A program made the translations under genes and the position numbers. A DNA stretch of 64,000 nt from Halobacterium noricense (GTDB lineage: Archaea > Halobacteriota > Halobacteria > Halobacteriales > Halobacteriaceae), in assembly GCF_021233435.1 (NCBI RefSeq), contig NZ_CP089469.1:1-64000 (forward strand), in the 5' to 3' direction. The first letter of the stretch is position 1. Every line of letters begins with the position of its first letter. The notes under the pieces were generated by a model. The model was not told the origin of the DNA. It made no database searches and was given only the letters and a program-made list of their open reading frames with translations. This document shows positions 27,864-36,129 of this stretch, piece after piece.

Positions 27864-28312
27864 TCGCTGACCGCGTGGACATCGTCGAGACGTCAGTCGA
27901 GAGCGTGCCTATTGCTGTCGGTCGCTCATCGAGCCCCGCTATTGCGCCGTACCGACCCAGCTGGGGCAGCGCGAGTTACTCAGGAACCTCGGTGTGTGCG
28001 TGTCGTCAGGCGCGGCCGCCCGCGGTCGCCGTGCTCGCTCGCGCGAATGGGTCGCGCGCCAGCGGGTATGCCCGTCGGTTCCTGCGCTCCAGTTGGTGCT
28101 CGGAACTGTCCTCACTCCGCTCCCGTTGGTCGCTCCGTTCGGCGACCGGGCATACTCCGCTGGACGGTCGCGTGGCTGCGGGCGTTGCGCCTTCCTCTGT
28201 GACCCGCTCGCGCCAGGGCACCCGAGGCGCGAGCGGTAGCCCGCAGTGTCGAGGTTCAGGTCGTCGGGAAGAGGATGAATGAAGACGCGGCGTTCGCCGC
28301 GCCTCGCACCTT
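27864..28312. other. GC-rich gene-free region with hairpins, second example
   Basis: About 450 bp without a convincing gene. It holds an 11-bp inverted repeat (28204-28214 with 28226-28236) sharing the GCTCGCGCC / GGCGCGAGC core with 17592-17645, and a larger imperfect one (CCAGCGGGTATGCCC near 28060 with GGGCATACTCCGCTGG near 28147). Like 17101-17741, it lies between an inverted-repeat copy and a zinc-binding gene. Confidence 0.4.
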
Positions 28313-28321
28313 GTGAGTGCA

Positions 28322-28717
28322 ATGTCGAGTAACAACGAGAGCGGTAAGAGCGTACTGGTACAGACCGAACTCAGCGAGTTCCGAACGACGATCCCACCGG
28401 TCGTCACCGATGGCGGCCATCGCATTGAGGATGCGCGGACGCAGCGGGCGTTGACCGAGGAGATGGACGTGTGGCTCTCGCAGGAAGGCGGCATCTATGG
28501 TGTCCAGAAGGGTGCAAGCGGCAGCATCTATGAGGTCGACGTCGTTTCAGAGACGTGCTCGTGCCCGGACTGGCAGACAGGCGAGCCAGACGGTGGGTGC
28601 AAACACCTCCGGCGGGTCGACATGGAGATTCGAGCCGGTCGAGTCCCGCGCCCAGATGGCCGACTCACCGAGAGTGCGGCGGTGATCGAACTGCCAGCTG
28701 AGGAGGTACGACGGTGA
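28322..28717 (+). CDS. SWIM zinc-finger protein
   Basis: A 131-aa protein with a SWIM motif, CSCPDWQTGEPDGGCKH (CxCxnCxH, about residues 77-93), a zinc-binding fold that contacts DNA or protein. The remainder is acidic without a catalytic domain. The stop overlaps the next gene's start, so both are made together. A GTG at 28313 could add three residues. Confidence 0.82.
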   Translation: MSSNNESGKSVLVQTELSEFRTTIPPVVTDGGHRIEDARTQRALTEEMDVWLSQEGGIYGVQKGASGSIYEVDVVSETCSCPDWQTGEPDGGCKHLRRVDMEIRAGRVPRPDGRLTESAAVIELPAEEVRR

Positions 28718-28905
28718 TGTTGGTCTGTGAGTGTGGGAGTCGGCGGCTAGAGTTGGAGCGTGCAAGCCAGAACGAAGCGGCGAACGGCTTCTTCGAGTTC
28801 TATCGCTGTGCGGTCTGTGGTCGAACGGGAAGCTACGAGGTCGACGATGTCGCCGGGATCGACTGGACGAACGGCTGTGTGACGACTGAGGAGCAGATGC
28901 CGTAG
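28714..28905 (+). CDS. Small zinc-ribbon protein coupled to SWIM gene
   Basis: A 63-aa protein with a CxC and a CxxC pair (CECGSRRLEL...CAVCGRTGSYEV) forming a probable zinc ribbon. It overlaps the SWIM gene stop (GTGA). Function unknown; the pair may act as one DNA-binding complex. Confidence 0.72.
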   Translation: MMLVCECGSRRLELERASQNEAANGFFEFYRCAVCGRTGSYEVDDVAGIDWTNGCVTTEEQMP

Positions 28906-29177
28906 CTGCGAATACCCGGCACTCGTTTTTCGTATCCCGAACCACCCCTCCACCTCCAGGTTCCGAGCGCTCACAGTCGTCGTGAGCGCTGGGCTTTCCC
29001 GATGGTTGTTTCGCGATTAGCTCCGGACACGACACCCACCGTTATCGATTTGTAACGAGGTCCTGTTCAGCCCCAGCTCCTCAACAGGAACCTCGTGTGT
29101 CTGTCCGGTCGAGCAACTGGTGGCCCGAGAATGCGAATCCGTGGATCGTCGACGAGTAGCGATGCATCGGCCCGTCG

Positions 29178-29399
29178 ATGACTGATTCGAGAAGTGGCTG
29201 TCTTGTTGTACGATCTGAAGGACTTGGTAGACGCTTCCGAGAAGAGTGGGGGGTTGACCGAGCTATGTGCGATGGAAATTCGGTGTGGCTCACCGCGTGG
29301 CAGGTTAAAACCCTGCTGGCACTTTTAGAGAAAGCGCCAGACAGCGCCGGAATATCTGTGCGCTGGTATGGAGATACTGTGCGGTGGTTTGGGGATTGA
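29178..29399 (+). CDS. Possible 73-aa small protein
   Basis: An open frame whose second half (VWLTAWQVKTLLALLEKAPDSAGISVRWYGD) looks protein-like; an internal ATG at 29265 could be the true start. No recognisable domain. Confidence 0.35.
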   Translation: MTDSRSGCLVVRSEGLGRRFREEWGVDRAMCDGNSVWLTAWQVKTLLALLEKAPDSAGISVRWYGDTVRWFGD

Positions 29400-29498
29400 T
29401 ATATTAGTGCCTCATGGAGGATCAGTGATTACACTCTCGTGACATTCAAAACCGAAATTTAAGCAAGAACTTTCGCCCCTCTCCAGCATAAATGTACT

Positions 29499-29810
29499 AT
29501 GGGTTCGATTCGAGATCTGGTCGAACGATTAGAACCAGGTGACAAAGTCCGGTGGTACGCGGAAACAGATAGTATTCAACGCGCCCCTTGTAGAGCGAAG
29601 AGAATTGATCTTAATCCAAGAACCGCTATCGTAGAGTTGGAGGGTTCTCGAGGTGGGGAATATAGAATCACGGTTCCTGACCAAGACAAACCTACCATCG
29701 CTTACATCCAACCAGGAGGCGATGAAGACGACTATGGGGAGCTGAAGTGGCTATCCGTAGTTGCTGGCGGTGATTTTCGCCACAATACCCTGTATAGCGA
29801 CGATTCCTGA
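29499..29810 (+). CDS. Hypothetical 103-aa protein
   Basis: A soluble protein that looks beta-rich (GDKVRWYAETDSIQRAPCRAKRIDLNPRTAIVELEG), possibly an OB or SH3-like barrel. Lower G/C than neighbours. No family recognised. It stands alone between gaps. Confidence 0.6.
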   Translation: MGSIRDLVERLEPGDKVRWYAETDSIQRAPCRAKRIDLNPRTAIVELEGSRGGEYRITVPDQDKPTIAYIQPGGDEDDYGELKWLSVVAGGDFRHNTLYSDDS

Positions 29811-29946
29811 AGAGAAACTACTCTGTGTAGATCCCCTTATCGATCCATCGATACACAGACAAATGGGTTTGTAAACTGTCCTCTTACATCCGACTAACTG
29901 GAAAAACGAGACCTATGTACGACGAGCAAAAAGTAAAGTACCGAGA

Positions 29947-30588
29947 ATGACGCAGTGTCCAGTCTGTGAGAGTGAGAAGGACTATCAACGGATCGGCCAA
30001 CATTGGTCGAACTCGACGTCGTGCGATTTCCCGTATCCAAGCGAGAGCGAGCGAGCGGTTTTCACTGGGCTCTGGTTAGCGGGCGCGACCGTCTCGGAGA
30101 CTGGCAACAATCCGCTGCTAGTGAAGACAACAAAATACAAGCAGGCGTTAGAGTGGATCGCTGAGGAGATCGGCATCTGGCACAGTACGATCAAGGAAGG
30201 GGCAGGCCGCGAGACGCTTACTGAAGTCGCTGGTGACCAGACGGAACACAAACACGAGAAATGGCGATGGACATCCGTCTCCTGTCCGTGGTTACAGCAC
30301 TTAGTTGATGCGTCTCTTACCAACGAATTCGTCGATTTCTCTCCACGAGCGGCTCGTATTTTTACCTCGTTTCGGGGTACGCTCAATAATAGCGGCTCTC
30401 TTGCACTGTGGTACCCGGACGGTTCTGCATTCGCGGATCTCCTCGCAGACCACGGTTTTAGCGTAACTACCAATGCATACGAGGGACGATCAGATCTGCT
30501 TTGGTTCAACCGACAAACATCAGTGGAGTATCTCGACTGGATTGACGGCCCGATACCACCGCTGGCGATGAAGTTCGAGAGTGGGTGA
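29947..30588 (+). CDS. Zinc-finger protein, possibly LAGLIDADG-like
   Basis: A 213-aa protein with an N-terminal zinc-finger pattern (CPVCESEKDYQRIGQHW...C). Later segments (VFTGLWLAGATVS; FADLLADHGFSVTTNAYEGRSDLLWF) resemble the paired halves of LAGLIDADG homing endonucleases found in haloarchaea, but acidic catalytic residues cannot be assigned. Either a homing-endonuclease relative or a DNA-binding protein. Confidence 0.5.
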   Translation: MTQCPVCESEKDYQRIGQHWSNSTSCDFPYPSESERAVFTGLWLAGATVSETGNNPLLVKTTKYKQALEWIAEEIGIWHSTIKEGAGRETLTEVAGDQTEHKHEKWRWTSVSCPWLQHLVDASLTNEFVDFSPRAARIFTSFRGTLNNSGSLALWYPDGSAFADLLADHGFSVTTNAYEGRSDLLWFNRQTSVEYLDWIDGPIPPLAMKFESG

Positions 30589-30762
30589 GGACAGAGATCA
30601 GCAGCTGTCGTTTGTGGGTAGAACGAACAGTGTGAGTGGTAGTCTATATTCCCTCACAGGGTATCACATAACAGTTCTCATACTGTGCTACAGTATCCGA
30701 CGAACGGTCAGTACAGGTGAAGCACCTATCGTTGAGTACAGTTACCCGGAACAGCCGACGTA

Positions 30763-31008
30763 TCACCGTCGAATGAATACGAGCCCAAGCAGAACCAATC
30801 CGATAGGGAGCATCACAGGCCCGAGCCCCATCGTACATTCCGACCCAGTCGTACAGTAACTGATGATGACGCCAGCGAAGCGTGTGACTTCAACACCGAA
30901 TAGCGAGAAGCCCTCACTCCCACAGTGGTCTGAACACGACTTAAAAAAGAGAGCCGGGCTCAAGAGGACAAGGAGTCCGCCTGTTAGGGCTAAGACGAGG
31001 TTTTTCAT
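30763..31008 (-). CDS. Small membrane protein
   Basis: An 81-aa protein with two hydrophobic helices (LALTGGLLVLLSPALFF; GPVMLPIGLVLLGLVFI) and four Cys in the loop, which could form disulfides. Start at MKNLVLAL; seven upstream codons are possible. It follows the coupling-ATPase gene on the same strand. Function unknown. Confidence 0.6.
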   Translation of the reverse strand: MKNLVLALTGGLLVLLSPALFFKSCSDHCGSEGFSLFGVEVTRFAGVIISYCTTGSECTMGLGPVMLPIGLVLLGLVFIRR

Positions 31009-31162
31009 CGGTACACAGTACAATGGCATACCATCCCATTAATGGTAATGTCGTACCGGTCAATTCGCAGTCGTACTAAACAGCTGATTCTGAGCAAACG
31101 TGCCGAAATTTACTGCTTTGTGACCCGTTCTTTGACATCCTGCTACATCTCGTTGATCTGAG

Positions 31163-32749
31163 TCAGTTTACAACCGTTTCTCGGTTCTGGCAGTCTCCAT
31201 TGACGCATTCGGAGTCCGTGACGACGTCGCCACAGTAAGGACACCGTTCGTCGATTGAATCAACTTCTCGTCCCTCGGTCGTGGAGCCAGTATCGGTGAT
31301 GTACTCAGCAACATCTTCATACAGGTCGATCTGCGCATCAACCCACCCGTCGTTTCGCACGATAATCCCCCATCCCGGTGCGAAATCCCCGAACTCGCCT
31401 TTGGCCATCGCGTGCTTCTCAACATCCTCAGTCGATGTTCCAGAAACCTCGCCATCGGCGTTATATTCAGGGATGTCCTGCTCTTCCCAGTACGTGCCAA
31501 CCCTGCTCCGTGCGAACGCGATACTCGAGGAGTCATTGAGCCGGAGAATGATCGTCGAGAGCAGTCCAGAAAGGAGTGCATCGCCCCCGTCGCGACCATA
31601 CCGATCATACAGCTGTGCAACTGACTGCAACGTGATGAGTGCCCGCGTGTCTTGCCCGGCCCCGACGTTCACGAGATCCCCGATGCGCCGTAGTGGTGGC
31701 AAGCGAGCAAACTCATCGAGAACAAAGTACGCGCTCTGATCGCCATCGTCGAGCGCAAACCGAATTGACCAGTCGATAGTAAACCGAATGAGTGGCTTCG
31801 TGGATTCGCCGAGCCGTTGCGGATAGTCGATGATCAAGACCTTGCCCTGTGGGTCGTCCATGTACTGGCGAATCGACCAGCTCCCTGCCTCGCAGAGATC
31901 GCCCTGGAACATATTTCGAACCTCCTTGCGGAACGACGCCATGACGCCCTGCGACTGTTCGGACGCGTCAGGGTCGATGTAGTCAGTGATCCCCTGGAGA
32001 TCAGGATGCTCCGAGAGCGTTTCAGCGAGTTCTTCGACCGTCGTTGATTCGATCCACGTTACGAGGTCCTCATTCGTGGGTGTGGTTCCATCAGGCGCGT
32101 CTCGCCGCATGACTTTGAGAACCGCAGCGAACAATTGACGTGAGGCATCGGCGAAGAAATCGGAGCCATCAGATGGAGCCGGGAATAGTTCTCTAGCGAG
32201 CTCTTCGCATTCCTGTTCAGATTCGACTTCCTCGAAGATATTCCACTGGACATCGGCTTTCCGACCTGAAAGGACAATGCGCTCATCTTCGTCGAGGTGA
32301 TCCTGGAAATCCGTTTTGTGGTCGTAGATGATGAACGGCGTTTGCTCATCGGTTTTGTCGCGTATCTGGTCCACGAGCAGTTTCGCCGCGTTGGTCTTCC
32401 CCGACCGAGTCGCCCCCAGAATCCCGATTGATCCCGTCACGTCGATGGGAATCATCCGCCGCAGTAGACGACCGCTCAAGTGGTCTGTCTCGTTGATGTG
32501 ATTGACTGGAAGCCCAACCTCAGAGTCGTCGAGCCGCTCCGACGAGAGCGTTAGCTGCGGTGGGCGATCTCCCCAGTACCGATAGAGAATGAACGGGCTT
32601 GCAAGAAATGCCAGCCCCCAGATTGAGAGAGGGATGACTGGGAATTCTGGAGTCGGGAGGTAGAAAAGCCAGACGAGGAGCAACAGAATCCACCCAACAA
32701 CGAACCACGCCGGACGAACGTAGTACTGGAACCGCTTCGTCAGACTCAT
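31163..32749 (-). CDS. VirD4/TraD-like coupling ATPase, copy 2
   Basis: A 528-aa motor with two N-terminal membrane helices (about 15-60), Walker A LGATRSGKTN (111-120), and YFVLDEFARLPPLRRIGDLVNVGAGQDTRALITLQSV, the VirD4/TraD Walker B region. A C-terminal zinc ribbon (CPYCGDVVTDSECVNGDC) is an addition that may bind a partner. It overlaps the relaxase-like gene by 4 bp, so it probably receives the relaxase-DNA complex. Confidence 0.85.
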   Translation of the reverse strand: MSLTKRFQYYVRPAWFVVGWILLLLVWLFYLPTPEFPVIPLSIWGLAFLASPFILYRYWGDRPPQLTLSSERLDDSEVGLPVNHINETDHLSGRLLRRMIPIDVTGSIGILGATRSGKTNAAKLLVDQIRDKTDEQTPFIIYDHKTDFQDHLDEDERIVLSGRKADVQWNIFEEVESEQECEELARELFPAPSDGSDFFADASRQLFAAVLKVMRRDAPDGTTPTNEDLVTWIESTTVEELAETLSEHPDLQGITDYIDPDASEQSQGVMASFRKEVRNMFQGDLCEAGSWSIRQYMDDPQGKVLIIDYPQRLGESTKPLIRFTIDWSIRFALDDGDQSAYFVLDEFARLPPLRRIGDLVNVGAGQDTRALITLQSVAQLYDRYGRDGGDALLSGLLSTIILRLNDSSSIAFARSRVGTYWEEQDIPEYNADGEVSGTSTEDVEKHAMAKGEFGDFAPGWGIIVRNDGWVDAQIDLYEDVAEYITDTGSTTEGREVDSIDERCPYCGDVVTDSECVNGDCQNRETVVN

Positions 32750-33291
32750 CGACTATGTCCCTGTCCACGGTCCTGCTCCTGCTCCTGGCTAATCTGCTCC
32801 TGTTCCTGCTCTTGGCCCACTGACTCGTCAAGGGCCTGGTCGAGGGCGTGCTCAACGCCCTGCTCCTGCTCAATTGAATGCTCGTGCGCTCGGTCACGAA
32901 TTTGGTCGAGATCCTCCCTGTCGATCCAGAGCGGGTCGCCAGGCTGGTCAGCGCGCCCAGTCGCGACCACGTGCGCGTGAGGACGGTCACCACCATCGCG
33001 ATGGACGGCATAGCCCCAGTCAACACCCTCGCGACTACCGATGGTCTCACGGATGGTTTGCCGTGTCGCGCGCCCGATTTCCTTGTTATCGAGCTGTTCC
33101 GCATTCTCGGGCGAGATGATGAGATGGCGACTCATCCCATTCTCCTCGGAACGGTCGAGCAGATGCTGCTGCTCGCTCTCATCCATTTCCTGGCCCGTTC
33201 GGTCGCGCAGGTTCTCTTCCTCGTGCTCGATGTAGCGCATCAGCGCCCCCGTGTCTCGGCGCTTAAAATCAGAGTCGATGACCGTTGTCAT
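32746..33291 (-). CDS. Relaxase-like HUH nuclease
   Basis: A 181-aa protein with relaxase hallmarks: a Tyr near the N-terminus (Tyr20 in LMRYIEHEE), the second motif MSRHLIISPE (53-62), and the metal-binding triad His97, His105 and His107 in AVHRDGGDRPHAHVV. This matches the HxDx...PHxH motif of MOB relaxases, which nick DNA at oriT. The C-terminus is Glu/Gln-rich and low-complexity. It overlaps the coupling ATPase and the RHH-like gene by 4 bp each. Small for a relaxase, with no helicase or primase domain. Confidence 0.72.
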   Translation of the reverse strand: MTTVIDSDFKRRDTGALMRYIEHEEENLRDRTGQEMDESEQQHLLDRSEENGMSRHLIISPENAEQLDNKEIGRATRQTIRETIGSREGVDWGYAVHRDGGDRPHAHVVATGRADQPGDPLWIDREDLDQIRDRAHEHSIEQEQGVEHALDQALDESVGQEQEQEQISQEQEQDRGQGHSR

Positions 33292-33761
33292 TGGTTGCCC
33301 TCACGTAGTGCTTCGAAATCGAGTCCACTGCCGTCCTGATCAGAGTCATCTTCAGCAGTTGCGCTCTGGTCGTCATCCCCGCCGCTAGCGAGATCGTCAA
33401 CGTCGTCCTCACGGAGTCGTCGCGCACCGGTTTGCAAGGCCTCTCGAATAGCCGCCTCGCCGTGTTGTTGCTTCACAAGTTCGAACGCAGCCACAGCATA
33501 GACGCCAGTCTTTGCATTCAAATCCTGTATCTCCCGGGCAGTGTCCTCCATGTCTGTGAGACCGTCATCGAGGAGGTCTTGCAGCCGTTCAGATGCGCGC
33601 GTTTCAGCAGAGACCGCACCCTCGCGTTCGCGACGAAGCCCCTCACGAACGAGTTCGAAAACGACGGTTGAACGAGTCGTGTCCTGGTCGTCGGCCAACT
33701 CGTCCAATTCGCGTAAGGTCTGTTCGTCGCTGTAGAAGGTAATTTCCTGATCACGCGCCAT
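33288..33761 (-). CDS. RHH-like mobilisation accessory protein
   Basis: A 157-aa protein, helical and acidic. The N-terminus (EITFYSDEQTLRELDELADDQDTTRSTVVFELVREGLRRE) fits a ribbon-helix-helix DNA-binding fold. The position directly upstream of, and overlapping, the relaxase gene is that of MobC/TraY-type accessory proteins that bind oriT. Start at MARDQEIT; the frame upstream overlaps the tnpB right end. Confidence 0.72.
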   Translation of the reverse strand: MARDQEITFYSDEQTLRELDELADDQDTTRSTVVFELVREGLRREREGAVSAETRASERLQDLLDDGLTDMEDTAREIQDLNAKTGVYAVAAFELVKQQHGEAAIREALQTGARRLREDDVDDLASGGDDDQSATAEDDSDQDGSGLDFEALREGNQ

Positions 33762-33839
33762 GGGAATCTCCCCCGTTTTCACAGGCATCTGTTTTGTGGG
33801 ACACCGACGGGATACTGTCTTTCCAGTCTCGTTCAGTGC

Positions 33840-33990
33840 GTCAACTGCCCCGCGCACGGTGGCGCAGGGCTTGTCAGTGAACTCGGCCTCTCCCGACAGT
33901 TAGTCGGACGGGACGAATCCCCGATTCGGCGTCACTGTTCCTGACTTCAGGGCGAGTTGACTGTCGCCCGTCCGCCGCGACGACTGTAGG
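33840..33990 (-). ncRNA. Probable omega-RNA at the tnpB 3' end (element 1)
   Basis: TnpB proteins use a guide RNA transcribed across the 3' end of tnpB and the element right end. The expected terminal hairpin is visible at 33847-33870; the guide would be the sequence just beyond it. Extent is approximate. Confidence 0.4.
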
Positions 33991-35126
33991 CCGCGACGGA
34001 CGTACCGCCATCCAACATTTTTCGCTCCAACATAGTCCGCATTCGCTGTCGCACCACACTTCTCGCACTCGAACTCCGCCTGCCTGACGCGATTGCCTTC
34101 GCTAGTGTGTCCACACTCGGGACACCGCCGACTCGTGTTCTCCGGATCAACGTACTCAACACTGATGCCTTCCGCGTCAGCCTTGTACTCCACGAGGTCA
34201 ACGAGCTGGCGGTGCGCCCACTGGTGGAACTCTTTCACCGGCGGCGCACGTTCCCTGATGTGTCTCAGGTTCTCAACCGCGATGTACTCGCAGTTATGCT
34301 CCAGTGCTTCCTCGATGATGTCGTTGGCCACGCGGTGGAGGACGTCTCGAACGTATCGGGATTCCCTACCGCTCATCTGCTGAATCGTCCGATGTGCGGA
34401 TTGTGTACCAGTCTGTTGGAGGTTGCCACGTATCCGCTCGAATTCCCGATGGCGGTGTCGAAGTTCCCTGCCGGACGCGAAGTACGCCGTACTGGTGGTG
34501 GCGATGTTGACGATACCGAGGTCAACGCCGAGAACTGTCCTGTCCTCGTCGTCGCCCTGTTGTTCGACCTGTTTCTCGGGCTTCGGTTTGCGAAAGCCGA
34601 GATGCAGGTAGTAGTCGCCATCACGCCGAGAAAGCGTGGATTCGGTGACCTCCCAGTCCTCATCGTTGAGGTACTGGTGTTGGTAGCCATCTTCGTCGTC
34701 AGGCAACGCAAGATCACACCGAATACGGTCGTCAACCGTTGCGAGTGAGACTGTTCCGTCGTCGAATATCGTCATCGTCCGGGTGTCGTATTTCACTGTC
34801 TCGGCGGTGAACTCCGGACGTGATGTCTTGTACTCCTCGTCCAGTTCTTTGATTTCTTCGACGCCGGAGAGTGCGGCTGCGGCTTGGTGGGTGGCGAGGA
34901 TTGCGTGCTGACTCCCGAGACGCGTTTCCTCTCGCACATCGCCGTAGGCGAGGTCTTGGAGGTACGTCTTCCGCGTTTCACCGTGTTCCCATCCGATCTG
35001 GCTGCTGGTGTTGCAGGCAGTTTGCCACTCGTTGATAGTGGCATCAAGCAGTTGCTTCTGCTCGTGGGTGAGGATGGGGCGAGTGATTGCGGTGCGTCTC
35101 AGGTAGTCGTCTGCCACGAGTTTCAA
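33900..35126 (-). CDS. tnpB: TnpB RNA-guided endonuclease, element 1
   Basis: A 408-aa protein of the IS1341-type TnpB family, ancestor of Cas12. The RuvC catalytic residues are present: Asp202 in LGVDLGIVN, Glu285 in IAVENLRH, and Asp364 in ANADYVGAKN. The zinc finger is CPECGHTSEG...CEKCG (335-357). All active-site positions are intact, so it may still cut DNA. It sits next to the mobilisation cassette. Confidence 0.92.
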   Translation of the reverse strand: MKLVADDYLRRTAITRPILTHEQKQLLDATINEWQTACNTSSQIGWEHGETRKTYLQDLAYGDVREETRLGSQHAILATHQAAAALSGVEEIKELDEEYKTSRPEFTAETVKYDTRTMTIFDDGTVSLATVDDRIRCDLALPDDEDGYQHQYLNDEDWEVTESTLSRRDGDYYLHLGFRKPKPEKQVEQQGDDEDRTVLGVDLGIVNIATTSTAYFASGRELRHRHREFERIRGNLQQTGTQSAHRTIQQMSGRESRYVRDVLHRVANDIIEEALEHNCEYIAVENLRHIRERAPPVKEFHQWAHRQLVDLVEYKADAEGISVEYVDPENTSRRCPECGHTSEGNRVRQAEFECEKCGATANADYVGAKNVGWRYVRRGLQSSRRTGDSQLALKSGTVTPNRGFVPSD

Positions 35127-35230
35127 TAGAGAGTAAAGGTACTTAATAGTTGGTAGGTTTGTGGCAGCGGGCGTCGGCTTCCACCCCGCCCACGGTGGGG
35201 CGGGGAATCCGCCTTGCTACCTAGTTTGAG

Positions 35231-35244
35231 AGGGTGTCATAGAA
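35231..35244. repeat. 14-bp inverted repeat, left member
   Basis: AGGGTGTCATAGAA, paired with its exact reverse complement at 35702-35715. The pair bounds a 485-bp segment with one small membrane gene; possibly a MITE-like unit. Confidence 0.5.
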
Positions 35245-35324
35245 CGGCTCTCACACAACCTATGTGAGTACCCTGATTCGATAAGTACAGGTGAACTACT
35301 TACCGCTGGTTCTATCGACCCGGC

Positions 35325-35585
35325 TCAGAATATGTCGATAACAGCACCAAGGGCAAAACCGATCCCCAATGCGAGCGTTGAGTAAAGGGCTTGTTTACTG
35401 GTAGCACGAAAAATACCGGAAAGCATTATTCCGATTGAGCAACCGAAGAGAAGGCCGTGAACTGCTGTCTCATCACTTCCGACCGGCCCTGATGGTGCCA
35501 TGACTTCAACGAGAATTATGCCCATGAAGCCGAGTAGAAAGAGGGCTCCATCTCGTCGTATGTTCCGTTCCTGCCGCTCAATCAT
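35325..35585 (-). CDS. Small membrane protein
   Basis: An 86-aa protein with about three hydrophobic helices (FLLGFMGIILVEVMAP; GLLFGCSIGIMLSGIF; LALGIGFALGAVIDIF). Enclosed by the 14-bp inverted repeats. Lower G/C than its neighbours. Function unknown. Confidence 0.6.
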   Translation of the reverse strand: MIERQERNIRRDGALFLLGFMGIILVEVMAPSGPVGSDETAVHGLLFGCSIGIMLSGIFRATSKQALYSTLALGIGFALGAVIDIF

Positions 35586-35701
35586 ACGTCACTGTTGGGA
35601 GAATACTTGAATAGTCTTTGTCACTCGTATTGTTAAGTTCGCAGACCTACTTATCGGCCAATTCACCGTAGAAGTGGATGTAATCAACACTATGAGAAGA
35701 C

Positions 35702-35715
35702 TTCTATGACACCCT
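35702..35715. repeat. 14-bp inverted repeat, right member
   Basis: TTCTATGACACCCT, exact complement of 35231-35244. Between here and the next inverted repeat is a GC-rich stretch with hairpins (GGGACCC...GGGTCCC; GCCCCCG...CGGGGGC). Confidence 0.5.
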
Positions 35716-35903
35716 TACAGAGGCTTAACAGCCACCACAAGCGAGGCGACCGAAGGATGGGACCCTCACACGGGTCCCGACTGACGGAGCCGAGCGCACG
35801 CCCCCGAGCGGAGCGACGGGGGCATTCGTGATGCGGTAGCGGTTCAATGCGCACTCGTAGATCTCATCGTCTTTCCAGCCATGATCGGCCCGAGACAGCT
35901 ATC

Positions 35904-35945
35904 TTAACCAACACTCGGCGGCAAATGAGAACTCGTGTTGGTTAA
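35904..35945. repeat. 42-bp inverted repeat, TTAACCAACA family, copy 6
   Basis: Perfect arms TTAACCAACA / TGTTGGTTAA, spacer 22 bp, 184 bp upstream of the orc1/cdc6 gene. Confidence 0.85.
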
Positions 35946-36129
35946 TACGTCTCAGAAAATCTGAGGACGCTATTCAGCAACTGACACCCGCCGTTAGCCG
36001 TTACAACCTGCAAACGGTGGATAGACGGATTTGTGCAGTAGATGGGTATTTCGAGTGTACAGTGCCAGGACTGGCAATTTAGATTCAGCATACACAACGA
36101 CTTTTACCCTCGGGTGAAATGTCCGACTC

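Larger units (their letters stand above)
33838..35215 (-). mobile_element. IS200/IS605-group element carrying tnpB only (element 1)
   Basis: Unit of one tnpB gene between a right-end hairpin (33847-33870) and a left-end hairpin (35184-35205). No TnpA is present, so it would need a transposase in trans. Outer limits are approximate. Confidence 0.6.
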
